Shown piece by piece: positions 1 through 7,281 of a DNA stretch of 8,706 nucleotides. The position numbers were made by a program, and so were the translations under genes. Numbering within the stretch: position 1 is the first letter of the stretch; every line of letters starts with the position of its first letter. Origin of the DNA: an uncultured Bacillaceae bacterium (GTDB lineage Bacteria; Bacillota; Bacilli; Bacillales; Caldibacillaceae); the NCBI GenBank assembly GCA_937934645.1, contig CALGYZ010000067.1:1-8706 (forward strand). Reading direction: 5' to 3'. The notes below the pieces were generated by a model. It had not been told where the DNA came from. It saw only the letters and a list, made by a program, of their open reading frames with translations, and made no database searches.

Positions 1-382
1 TTAAGAAGATTTTTGAGATAGTTTTGATCTTACCTATGAGGAATTGAAACTTTGGCGCCGACTTTCGCTGCCCGCGCTTCTTCAATTCGTTTTGATCTTA
101 CCTATGAGGAATTGAAACTTCAACCGGAAGTGTTCACTCCGTATACAATCCAAGGTTTTGATCTTACCTATGAGGAATTGAAACTTGCGAATAGCGAAAA
201 CCAAGCAAAAGTATAAACAGTTTTGATCTTACCTATGAGGAATTGAAACTCTTCTGGCATGCTTTCGATAATCTCTAACAATTCCGTTTTGATCTTACCT
301 ATGAGGAATTGAAACCCGGACATGAACCGCCGATAGTTTTTCCTTTTAACTTGTTTTGATCTTACCTATGAGGAATGGAAAT
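1..382 (+). CRISPR. CRISPR array, leader-distal end (6 repeats, 5 complete spacers)
   Basis: Six 30-base repeats begin GTTTTGATC and end GGAATTGAAAC, at 21-50, 89-118, 155-184, 220-249, 286-315 and 353-382. The first five are identical. The complete spacers are 51-88 (38 bases), 119-154 (36), 185-219 (35), 250-285 (36) and 316-352 (37); bases 1-20 are probably the end of another spacer. The repeat ends in ATTGAAAC, the usual 8-base 5' handle of type I-B crRNAs after Cas6 cleavage, so the transcribed strand is +. The last repeat is degenerate, which marks the leader-distal end. The leader and newer spacers therefore lie to the left of the window. The adjoining genes are type I-B, so this array most likely supplies guides to that complex. 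The repeat has at most a 3-bp stem (CCT/AGG), typical of weakly structured I-B repeats. Confidence 0.98.
353..382 (+). repeat. Degenerate terminal CRISPR repeat
   Basis: This copy matches the other five repeats except at two positions near its 3' end: T to G at 377 and C to T at 382. Both changes fall in the ATTGAAAC handle, giving ATGGAAAT. Decay of the last repeat is typical of the leader-distal end of an array, and it fixes the direction of array growth. No further repeat follows at the expected 35-38 base spacing. Confidence 0.93.
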
Positions 383-482
383 GCGGTTGACGGGCATGAA
401 TCGGTTATGTGCTTGATCGGATGGAGAATCTTTTTTGGTCATTTCAGTTTTTCTTCGAACAATTTTTATAAGGATAGATACC
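383..482. other. Array-to-terminator spacer region, no gene seen
   Basis: This stretch runs between the last repeat and the terminator hairpin. I see no convincing reading frame with a ribosome binding site, no promoter of good quality and no further repeat. It is probably the transcribed tail of the array. There is a T-run at 431-436, but I see no GC-rich hairpin in front of it. Confidence 0.5.
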
Positions 483-516
483 AGCAAGTGGTGAATTTTC
501 GCCACTTGCTTTTTTT
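483..516 (+). terminator. Rho-independent terminator of the CRISPR array transcript
   Basis: AGCAAGTGG (483-491) pairs perfectly with CCACTTGCT (502-510). The stem can extend inward with T492-G501, G493-C500 and A494-T499. A run of seven T (510-516) follows directly. There is no matching T-run on the other side, so it works for + strand transcripts only. It would end the array transcript and separate it from the cas operon promoter about 60 bases downstream. Confidence 0.88.
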
Positions 517-573
517 ATAAAAATATCATTATCTTATTACGGGTTTGAGAAGTATTACTAAAAAATACATATA

Positions 574-602
574 TTTACTTATTCAGAAAAAAAGTTTATA
601 AT
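574..602 (+). promoter_or_regulatory. Sigma-A-type promoter of the cas operon
   Basis: The -35 element TTTACT (574-579, four of six consensus bases) is followed after exactly 17 bases by a perfect -10 TATAAT (597-602). Transcription would start near 608-610, leaving an untranslated leader of about 200 bases before cas8b. The promoter lies just after the array terminator, as expected for an independent operon promoter. An AT-only inverted repeat, AATATTA (600-606) and TAATATT (613-619), overlaps the -10 and the start site and could be an operator. That role is inference. Confidence 0.7.
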
Positions 603-806
603 ATTAGAAAAGTAATATTTTTGTGTGGAAAAGGAATATTCAAAGATTTAGATCTGACGAACATTTGCAGAGCTTTCTTAACCTTGATTGAATGCTTGAC
701 GTTTTAAATTCATTCTGTAAGCGTTTGCAAGGTTGATGAATGAAAAAATTACATGGTTAACATCATTTATCTCTGGTTTGCCAAGGGAAAGGCGGTGGAT
801 AAATAG
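603..806 (+). promoter_or_regulatory. Long structured 5' leader of the cas operon
   Basis: About 200 bases lie between the promoter and cas8b with no credible coding sequence. The centre can form an imperfect hairpin: 678-686 pairs with 728-736 (9 bp, one G-T), and 691-698 pairs with 718-725 (8 bp, two G-T). An internal loop separates the two stems, and the apical loop is 19 bases. Three more pairs (674-676 with 738-740) follow a one-base mismatch. No T-run follows the 3' arm, so it is not a simple terminator. The leader ends with a strong ribosome binding site for cas8b. I recognise no known riboswitch. Confidence 0.45.
788..798 (+). promoter_or_regulatory. Strong ribosome binding site of cas8b
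   Basis: AAAGGCGGTGG differs at a single base from AAAGGAGGTGG, the complement of the 16S rRNA 3' end. It ends 8 bases before ATG 807. A TAG stop in the same frame directly precedes that ATG, so the cas8b start cannot lie further upstream. Confidence 0.85.
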
Positions 807-2819
807 ATGCTAGCTGAGGATATTATCCGCATTGGCCGTCCGATTGCTAACAGTAATCTTTCGAATGAAATGCGGATTCGATGGTTGACTGATGTTGATA
901 ATGAAGCATGCAAAAATTTTTTTCAAAATGTTTTTCTTATCGAAATCGATGAAAAGTTGCAGGCAGCTTTTCAATACTTAGAAATAGGGAATAGGGATGG
1001 AAAAGAATTTAAAGTTGCAAGAAACAGAAATGTATCATTTCCTGTTATTTACCCCCAGGGAGGAAACCCGTTAAATGCCCAGGGAGCATACCCTGTACCT
1101 GTTTATTTAATGTATGAAAAACATATTAAATCAATGGATGATGAACAAAAGTTTGCCGAAGAGGTTATTTTGCCCAGATTAAAAAAGACGGTCGTTTACT
1201 GGAAAGCAGATGAAGAGTATGTGAATAAAATAGCAAAAATTGCTGCGGCACAACTTAAAGAAAACTACCATTCTTTTATTAAAGATGAAAAGCAACTAGG
1301 TGTTTTATGTATTTGTGATTTATCCGCTGTCTGTTTTAAACGTTTACCGGATTCAGAAGGAACCCCGGGACTGTTACGGATCCATGAAAGTCAATTACAA
1401 CCAGGTGCTTACCTGTTTCTTGATGGAAATGAGACGTTAAAAGGAATTATAGAAGCACGTTTTTTCGAGGCAAAAGAATTGGGCTATAAAAAACGCGCGA
1501 TTTCAACATTTACTAATCAAGAAGATGAAGTAGTTTCTATTTATAACAAATCATGGCTTTGGTTATCCCCCACGTGGGAGATGCCCAAGTCGATTTACTG
1601 GGGGAAAAAGGAGTGGACGAATGGAATCAAAGTCGACAAAAAATCATACGAATATTATCTTTACGGTACCCAGTTTTTAAAGCAAATCACCGTCCCGATA
1701 AAAAACACGGTTTTGAAAGAAATGTTTGCACCGTATATGAATGTGGAAGCAAAACAGAATATGCGGAGCACCAGTTTTGAACCGATATACGGCGTCCCGC
1801 TTGTTGTTCCGTTATTGGATGGCGATTCACAGCAATTGTTTAAAAAATACCGCCGGATTTTGAAACAGGAAAAATCCGGTGCAGATCTCCATCTTGATTT
1901 ACTGGCAGGTATCGAACGTATTATTCCTCGCTTTAGTGACGAACACCGGCTAAATCTGCTTTATTATTCCGGGGATTTGTCCAGGGGGAATGTCCATATC
2001 CGTCTCATGCTGACCGACATTATTCCAAGTGTTGCGGCACGTATACAAAACATTCTCCGTGAAGTTCAAACCGTTGATTTATTTGATATCCGTAAATATT
2101 TTTCTGTTCCGCAAGACCGAAAATATTATCGGTTACAGTCTCTGCCGTCACTGATCAGCAACGCCTTTGGTCCGGGATATGTATGGAGCACCCTGCAAAA
2201 GATCTTCCATAAGCATCAGTTAAAAATTAACCGGCTTTACGAAGCAACTTCAAGGAAACTGACCGAATTAGCAAATAAAGAAAACCGTTGGGCAATGATT
2301 GATGAACTTGTTTTTCACCACGCTTTTCTGGCATTCTACAAAAAGTATTGCGAGGAAATAGTTCAGTATAGGGAAAGGATGAGCACGTTGAGAGATTGGG
2401 AGTCATTGCTTCAAAAATTTCATAAAGGAAATATCGAATTAAAAGATTTGCAGACGGCGGAAGAACTCGGTTTTGTTACCGGCTTGTTGCTGAAGCAGTT
2501 TTCGAATTCTTACCGGTATCGGACAGGCCACGATGACTTTGTAAAACACCGTGTGATGAAATTCGGTTCCAAATTGACACCGGAAATGATTTGGAAAATG
2601 GGTGTCCTCCGCTGTAAAGAATTAAAGGAACAGTGGGATTTAAGATTAGCGGGTAATTTTGAAAGTGTTATGGCGCAAGTGTTGCTTGCTTTTATTGAAG
2701 CAGAAGACCAAAAACTTTTGACTAAAGAAAAGGACAGATTTATGACTGCGTTTTGGTCCGGCTATTTGATGTATAAAAAAGAACAAAAAGAGGAGGAGAT
2801 GGAACATGCCGGTCAATAA
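807..2819 (+). CDS. cas8b: Cas8b, large subunit of type I-B Cascade (TM1802-like)
   Basis: The product is a 670-residue protein, the usual size for the large subunit of I-B Cascade. In this family Cas8b binds the crRNA 5' end, reads the PAM and helps recruit Cas3. The assignment rests on its position directly before cas7-cas5-cas3, its length, and its resemblance to the Csh1/TM1802 group; Cas8 proteins diverge fast and carry few fixed motifs. A cysteine cluster at C168, C170 and C176 may be a remnant of a metal site. The C-terminal part, from about residue 480, looks largely helical and rich in charged residues, as expected for the small-subunit-like domain. The start is fixed by a near-perfect ribosome binding site and an in-frame stop just upstream. 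The gene overlaps cas7 by 14 bases. Spot counts suggest the first third is more AT-rich than the rest. Confidence 0.88.
   Translation: MLAEDIIRIGRPIANSNLSNEMRIRWLTDVDNEACKNFFQNVFLIEIDEKLQAAFQYLEIGNRDGKEFKVARNRNVSFPVIYPQGGNPLNAQGAYPVPVYLMYEKHIKSMDDEQKFAEEVILPRLKKTVVYWKADEEYVNKIAKIAAAQLKENYHSFIKDEKQLGVLCICDLSAVCFKRLPDSEGTPGLLRIHESQLQPGAYLFLDGNETLKGIIEARFFEAKELGYKKRAISTFTNQEDEVVSIYNKSWLWLSPTWEMPKSIYWGKKEWTNGIKVDKKSYEYYLYGTQFLKQITVPIKNTVLKEMFAPYMNVEAKQNMRSTSFEPIYGVPLVVPLLDGDSQQLFKKYRRILKQEKSGADLHLDLLAGIERIIPRFSDEHRLNLLYYSGDLSRGNVHIRLMLTDIIPSVAARIQNILREVQTVDLFDIRKYFSVPQDRKYYRLQSLPSLISNAFGPGYVWSTLQKIFHKHQLKINRLYEATSRKLTELANKENRWAMIDELVFHHAFLAFYKKYCEEIVQYRERMSTLRDWESLLQKFHKGNIELKDLQTAEELGFVTGLLLKQFSNSYRYRTGHDDFVKHRVMKFGSKLTPEMIWKMGVLRCKELKEQWDLRLAGNFESVMAQVLLAFIEAEDQKLLTKEKDRFMTAFWSGYLMYKKEQKEEEMEHAGQ
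2379..2819 (+). CDS. Possible internally initiated Cas11b small subunit (within cas8b)
   Basis: No separate small-subunit gene is present. Type I-B, I-C and I-D systems are known to make Cas11 by starting translation inside the cas8 (or cas10d) gene. The best candidate here is the ATG of Met525, preceded by AGGGAAAGG (2370-2378). It would give a 146-residue, highly charged protein identical to the Cas8b C-terminus, within the expected size for Cas11b. The purine-rich stretch sits closer to the ATG than ideal: four bases separate GGGA from the start. Met497 has no ribosome binding site, and Met584 or Met593 would give products that are probably too short. Initiation here is inference. Confidence 0.4.
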   Translation: MSTLRDWESLLQKFHKGNIELKDLQTAEELGFVTGLLLKQFSNSYRYRTGHDDFVKHRVMKFGSKLTPEMIWKMGVLRCKELKEQWDLRLAGNFESVMAQVLLAFIEAEDQKLLTKEKDRFMTAFWSGYLMYKKEQKEEEMEHAGQ

Positions 2820-3765
2820 TGGAGAATTCGTTTTTGTGAAATCAGTAAAAGATGGTATTCCCAACCGCGATCCGTTGCAGGACAGTGATGCCCGCAGGCT
2901 TTTTCCGGAGGAAGATGGGAGAATTTCTCTCAGTGATGTCAGTATTAAGCGAGATGTTCGGGATTATGTATTAAGTGCCGAAGAAAACGGCGGGGAAGGG
3001 AAAAGAAATTATATATTTGTACAGGAGAAAGTCAATGAAAAGGGGAAATTACTCGGTCGTAAGAGTCTCGCCGAATATATTGCGGAACAAGCGGGTAAAA
3101 AAGATTTGGCGAAAAAAGATATGAAATCTGTTTTAATCGAACACTGTTTTGATGTCCGCACTTTCGGTATTGTTTATTCCGTTAAACCAAAATTCCATTT
3201 AACTGGTCCCGTTCAATTTGGCTGGGCCCATTCCATGCATCCGGTTGACAGTCAATATGTACAAGGGACGGTTGTCATGCCAAGTTCGGATATAAAAGAT
3301 GACCAGGACGGCGGAAAAACCCAAGGAACGATTTGGACAAGTTATATTGTACCTTTTGCCGTTTTTGCCATGCCGGGGGTCATTAATGCGAAAAATGCCG
3401 AGCATTCAAAAATGACGAGAGACGACCAGGAGTTGTTGCTCAAAGCTTTATGGCAGGGTACGCAACACCGCCAGGCAAGGGGACGAGGACAACAACAACC
3501 GTTATTTCTCATTCATGTTGAATACAATGATCCGTTTTTCCGTATCGGTTATTTGGAAGACTTAATCGAATTGAAACCGGGGGAAGAAGTCTGGAGAAAC
3601 AGCGGGAAACGTCCGACTTCCGTTAAAGATATATCATTGGATGTGACTCGGTTGATGGATAAATTGGATGAATATACCGGAAAAATTGAGAATGTGCGGA
3701 TCTGGGTCCACCCGACACTTCATGTAGACGGGCCGATTGACAAGTATAAACAACCGTTATGGTAG
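2806..3765 (+). CDS. cas7: Cas7 (Csh2), backbone subunit of type I-B Cascade
   Basis: The product is a 319-residue RAMP-fold protein. In this family several Cas7 copies coat the crRNA spacer to form the filament that base-pairs with target DNA. Family signatures are clear: DGIPNRDP at residues 16-23, SDVSIKRDVRDY at 43-54, DVRTFG at 116-121 and GPVQ at 134-137. A charged, glutamine-rich segment at about 218-232 is probably a flexible RNA- or DNA-contacting loop. The AGGAGG at 2791-2796 sits 9 bases before the ATG, inside the end of cas8b, which the gene overlaps by 14 bases; this suggests translational coupling. Length and motifs show an intact Csh2-type protein. Confidence 0.95.
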   Translation: MPVNNGEFVFVKSVKDGIPNRDPLQDSDARRLFPEEDGRISLSDVSIKRDVRDYVLSAEENGGEGKRNYIFVQEKVNEKGKLLGRKSLAEYIAEQAGKKDLAKKDMKSVLIEHCFDVRTFGIVYSVKPKFHLTGPVQFGWAHSMHPVDSQYVQGTVVMPSSDIKDDQDGGKTQGTIWTSYIVPFAVFAMPGVINAKNAEHSKMTRDDQELLLKALWQGTQHRQARGRGQQQPLFLIHVEYNDPFFRIGYLEDLIELKPGEEVWRNSGKRPTSVKDISLDVTRLMDKLDEYTGKIENVRIWVHPTLHVDGPIDKYKQPLW

Positions 3766-3774
3766 GCGATCACC

Positions 3775-4455
3775 ATGAATGTTGTCATTTTTGATGTCAG
3801 AGGAAAAATTGCCCATTTCCGCAGGCCGGACACGACGGCGACCCATTTAACCTATCCTTTTATTCCACCGACTGCAATCAAAGGACTGGTCGGAGCTGTG
3901 TTGGGGATTACGGATTTTATGACCGAAGATCAAGTGGCGATTCAAGTTTTAAATCCCGTGCTTACTTCTGCCCAACAAATGTCAATGCTTGGCAAAGACA
4001 CAGGAAGTTCATTTAACAGACCGACAACGATTGAATTACTGGTGAATCCGGCATACCGGATTTACTATGCCGGAAAGGAATATACCAAGCAGCTGGCTGA
4101 ACGGTTAAAAAATGGACAGTCTGTCTATCCCGCTTACTTAGGAACAGCGTATGCATTGACGAAACCGGAACTTGTCGACATTTGCAAAGGAGAAGTGGTA
4201 AAACCAGAGGGAGCGGTTACCATTTCCAGTGTAATTCCTACTTCCATTATTGAGGAAATTATTTTGGAAGATGACCGGTATTATCAACGGGCAGGAGGAT
4301 TTATGCTTCAATACAAAGGAAACCGCATATTTGAGAAATCCGTATCATTCCTTTACGAAAAAGACGGGAAGCCAGTTAAAGTAAAGCTCAAAGAAAAATG
4401 GCCCGATAATATGAAAATCGTAAAAGTAAAGGATGATTACATATGCCTCGTATAA
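3775..4455 (+). CDS. cas5: Cas5, crRNA 5'-handle-binding subunit of type I-B Cascade
   Basis: The product is a 226-residue Cas5h-type RAMP protein that in this family caps the crRNA 5' handle and joins Cas8b to the Cas7 filament. The N-terminus carries the typical AHFRRP (residues 13-18), followed by LTYPFIPPTAIKGLVGAV (25-42), the usual Cas5 N-terminal pattern. NRPTTIELLVNPAYRIYY (81-98) and YPAYLGTAYAL (118-128) also fit the family. Cas5h is not expected to process crRNA; that role belongs to Cas6 in I-B. The gene starts 9 bases after the cas7 stop with a weak GGTAGG site at 3761-3766, so it may depend on ribosomes finishing cas7. It overlaps cas3 by 13 bases. Confidence 0.94.
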   Translation: MNVVIFDVRGKIAHFRRPDTTATHLTYPFIPPTAIKGLVGAVLGITDFMTEDQVAIQVLNPVLTSAQQMSMLGKDTGSSFNRPTTIELLVNPAYRIYYAGKEYTKQLAERLKNGQSVYPAYLGTAYALTKPELVDICKGEVVKPEGAVTISSVIPTSIIEEIILEDDRYYQRAGGFMLQYKGNRIFEKSVSFLYEKDGKPVKVKLKEKWPDNMKIVKVKDDYICLV

Positions 4456-6770
4456 TCCCGTTCCAGAAATGTCTTGCTCGTCCTGGGGAGTTATTAATTG
4501 AACATGTCGTTGCGGTGAAACAATCTATTGAGCATTATTTAAGTGATTTTGATCCGGCGGTGATCCGGTTATGCGGATTAGCCGGTATTTGCCATGATCT
4601 TGGCAAAGCACACGCCGACTGGCAGGCGTATATACAGGCTCCGGAAGAAAGAAAAGGCCCTAATCATTCTTCCTGTGGAGCCTTTTTGTTTTCTTACACC
4701 GGTTACCATTTGTTAGAAAGCATCGGTTCCTGGGAAGAAAAACAAATCATTTGGCTCTGGCTTATCCATGATATACGGAATCATCACGGGCAACTCGGAG
4801 ATCTTTATCAACAGGATTGGATCAAAAAGTACGAATGGAATCAATTCGATTTAGAAGGGATTGAGCAATTCTTAAAAGAACAGTACACCGAATTGAAGGA
4901 CATAACGTTAAAAGAAGAACATTTTATTCAATGGATAGACGAGTGTTATGATCTGACGGAAATGGTTTTGGATGAATTGGATCTCGAATTTGAATCGTGG
5001 GAACCACTTGCGGTTATGAAATACTTACAAAAGTGGCGGCAGTTAACAACGAGCATCATTGCTGGAGATCGTTTTCATGTAAAAGAAGTAAATCCAAGTG
5101 ATTTGAAAAACGAAGATTATGACCGATTCTATGCCTCCCTTGCGGCATTTGGAAAAGAAAACGCTCATAAACCGCTTCATGTCATCCGTTTGAAGGCACA
5201 GAAAAATATTATGAATCAATTAGAAAAAGCGCCTGATGCCCGGTTTTATACGTTGGAGATGCCGACCGGTTACGGAAAGACCATTACATCATTAAAAATG
5301 GCTGCTTGGTTTGGCACCCGACAGGGTATGAAGAAAATTATTTATGTCGCTCCGTATTTGTCCATATTAGAACAAACGGCATCCGTGATCGAGAATTTAT
5401 TCAAGCAGAAAGTTTTGGAACATCATTCTTTGGCGCTGATTGATGATGATCCGGAACAGCGAACCGGATTTAGCCAATTGGCCATGGAATCTTGGGCGCA
5501 TTCCATTATTTGTACAAGTTTCCAGCAATTTTGCAAAGCACTATTCCCGAAAAGGGCACAGGATGTGTTAAGGAGATCCTTCTTAAAAGACAGCGTAGTC
5601 ATTATCGATGAACCGCAAATTTTTAATCCTAATGTTTGGAACGTATTTTTATGCGGTTTGGAAGCTTTAGCAGAACTGGTCAATTTAAAAGTCATATTTT
5701 TATCGGCGACGATGCCGCCGTTTCATTATGGATTATCAAAAGAACCGAAAAAATTATCTGTTCAAGGTGCAGAACAACCTGATCGATACCATATCCATAT
5801 TGAGCATGAAATTCAGTCGGAAGACACCATTGCCGATTTTTTATGTAAAAATGAACGGCCATCACAAGCCCTCATTTTAAACACGATCAAAGATGCTTAT
5901 TTCTCATTCCGACGTTTAATGGAGAGAGGAAAAGAAGGTTATTTAATCCACGGTTTTATGACACCGATTCATAAAAAAGAAGTCATCGACAAAATACATA
6001 ATTTTTTGAAGCAAAACAAATCCCGGCCGCTTTATGTTGTATCCACCCAAGTGCTCGAAGCTGGCATTGATCTCAGTTTTCATCATGTGGCAAGAGCTGC
6101 ATCCATTTTGCCGTCTGTTGTACAATCCGCCGGAAGAACCAACCGTCATTTGGAAAATAACGAAAAGGGTCTTGTAACTGTATTTCCTTTTTTCCGGGGT
6201 GGTGAAACAGATACCCGTTCCATGGTTTATCCAAAAGCATTACAAAAAATTACGGATGAGATTTTAAACAAAAAACAGACGTTTATGGAAAACGAAGTGA
6301 TCGGTTTAATTGAGTCCTATTATGAAAGGATGTTCCGGCACAATACGTATGAAGCCGCTTTAGAAAAAATCAAAGATGCCTATGAAGGAAGATGGCCACA
6401 ACTTTCAGCTGTCGACCCGTTTGATGTCCGTTATACGACATTACCGATTTTTATACCTTATGAACCTGAAGAAGACGTTGATGGACGGGTGATCCTGTTA
6501 AAAGAAAGATTCGGGCTATCAGATCCTTATCAAATATACGAGCGATATTCAGAGAACCGCTTCATGAAACAATTATCCTTTGAAGAAAGAAAAATGTTTA
6601 TGATCTTATTTCATTATTATGTATTAAATGTTCCTGTAAAAACAGCTTTAACAATTGTCAGTAAAGAAGATTATCTTCAAAAACGGATTCCGATTTTACT
6701 AGATACAGAGGCTTATGATGGAACATATGGTTTAAAAGCCGGAATGGAAGAGGATGATCTGATATGGTAA
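4443..6770 (+). CDS. cas3: Cas3, HD nuclease-helicase fusion
   Basis: The product is a 775-residue enzyme that, in type I systems, is recruited to target-bound Cascade, nicks the displaced strand and degrades it while unwinding with ATP. An N-terminal HD nuclease domain (about 1-210) shows H21, the H51-D52 pair in CHDLGK, H75 in NHSSCGA, and H109, H114 and H115. The superfamily 2 helicase follows: Walker A MPTGYGKT (273-280), YVAPYLSIL (301-309), TSFQQF (358-363), DEPQ box (389-392), SATMP (421-425), STQVLEAGIDLS (534-545) and QSAGRTNR (561-568). All key residues appear intact. A C-terminal domain of about 150 residues follows. AAAGGA at 4428-4433 lies 9 bases before the ATG. The gene overlaps cas5 by 13 bases and cas4 by 7. 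Confidence 0.97.
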   Translation: MPRIIPFQKCLARPGELLIEHVVAVKQSIEHYLSDFDPAVIRLCGLAGICHDLGKAHADWQAYIQAPEERKGPNHSSCGAFLFSYTGYHLLESIGSWEEKQIIWLWLIHDIRNHHGQLGDLYQQDWIKKYEWNQFDLEGIEQFLKEQYTELKDITLKEEHFIQWIDECYDLTEMVLDELDLEFESWEPLAVMKYLQKWRQLTTSIIAGDRFHVKEVNPSDLKNEDYDRFYASLAAFGKENAHKPLHVIRLKAQKNIMNQLEKAPDARFYTLEMPTGYGKTITSLKMAAWFGTRQGMKKIIYVAPYLSILEQTASVIENLFKQKVLEHHSLALIDDDPEQRTGFSQLAMESWAHSIICTSFQQFCKALFPKRAQDVLRRSFLKDSVVIIDEPQIFNPNVWNVFLCGLEALAELVNLKVIFLSATMPPFHYGLSKEPKKLSVQGAEQPDRYHIHIEHEIQSEDTIADFLCKNERPSQALILNTIKDAYFSFRRLMERGKEGYLIHGFMTPIHKKEVIDKIHNFLKQNKSRPLYVVSTQVLEAGIDLSFHHVARAASILPSVVQSAGRTNRHLENNEKGLVTVFPFFRGGETDTRSMVYPKALQKITDEILNKKQTFMENEVIGLIESYYERMFRHNTYEAALEKIKDAYEGRWPQLSAVDPFDVRYTTLPIFIPYEPEEDVDGRVILLKERFGLSDPYQIYERYSENRFMKQLSFEERKMFMILFHYYVLNVPVKTALTIVSKEDYLQKRIPILLDTEAYDGTYGLKAGMEEDDLIW

Positions 6771-7279
6771 ACAATGATGAATGGTATGTGAGGGGAACAG
6801 ACATCTGGTATTACTTCATTTGTAAACGTGAGGCGTGGCTGATGATGCATGAAATTGCACCGGACCAGGAAGATGAAAATATAGAGATTGGACGCTTTAT
6901 CCACGAATACAGTTATCAAAGAGAAAGAAAAGAACTGGAGGCAGGACAAATAAAAATAGACCGGTATCAAAGGAAAAAAGGACAGGTGATCATCCAAGAG
7001 ATAAAAAAGTCATCGAAGTACCTTGAAAGTGCGAAATATCAATTGCTTTTTTACCTGTACAACTTAAAAAAGATGGGGATTGATGCGGTGGGCGAATTGC
7101 AGTTTCCTGAGGAAAGAAGAAAGGAAAAAGTGGTGTTGACCGAGGCGAAGATTCGTGAACTTGAAGCAATAATAGAGGAGTTACGGAAATTATCTAAATT
7201 GCCCGTTCCCCCGGCACCTAAAAAAATAGGGTTTTGTCGGAAATGTGCTTATCGTGAATATTGTTGGGCGGAGGAATGA
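6764..7279 (+). CDS. cas4: Cas4, iron-sulphur nuclease of spacer acquisition
   Basis: The product is a 171-residue RecB-like nuclease that, in this family, works with Cas1-Cas2 to select and trim pre-spacers by their PAM. The four cysteines expected for the Fe-S cluster are present: C20 near the N-terminus and C158, C161 and C167 at the C-terminus (FCRKCAYREYC). Nuclease residues are visible as H47 in RFIHE, D66, E79 and K81 in QEIKKSS, and the QxxxY motif at Q93-Y97. The protein is compact but complete. GAGGA at 6750-6754 lies 9 bases before the ATG. The start ATGGTA overlaps the cas3 stop (TGGTAA), so translation is probably coupled to cas3. Confidence 0.96.
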   Translation: MVNNDEWYVRGTDIWYYFICKREAWLMMHEIAPDQEDENIEIGRFIHEYSYQRERKELEAGQIKIDRYQRKKGQVIIQEIKKSSKYLESAKYQLLFYLYNLKKMGIDAVGELQFPEERRKEKVVLTEAKIRELEAIIEELRKLSKLPVPPAPKKIGFCRKCAYREYCWAEE

Positions 7280-7281
7280 CG

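Noticed and set aside
409..437. Possible seventh, decayed repeat starting GTGCTTGATC
   Set aside because: Only the first ten bases resemble the repeat, and it would leave a 26-base spacer, well outside the 35-38 range of the others.
696..724. TTGACG as the -35 of a second cas promoter
   Set aside because: No acceptable -10 lies at 16-18 bases (TAAGCG, AAGCGT). The TATAAT promoter at 574-602 is much better.
1553..1780. 75-codon frame inside cas8b
   Set aside because: It lies wholly within a well supported gene in another frame and lacks a convincing ribosome binding site.
5423..5695. 90-codon minus-strand frame inside cas3
   Set aside because: It is antisense to the helicase core, with no promoter or ribosome binding site seen.
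6713..6997. 94-codon minus-strand frame across the cas3-cas4 junction
   Set aside because: It is antisense to two genes with complete catalytic motifs and resembles no known protein; it is a shadow of AT-rich coding DNA.
7261..7281. Upstream cas1 starts at TTG 7261 or ATG 7276
   Set aside because: The GGAGG at 7270-7274 lies inside or immediately beside these starts. Only ATG 7282 has proper spacing, and it gives the usual Cas1 N-terminus.
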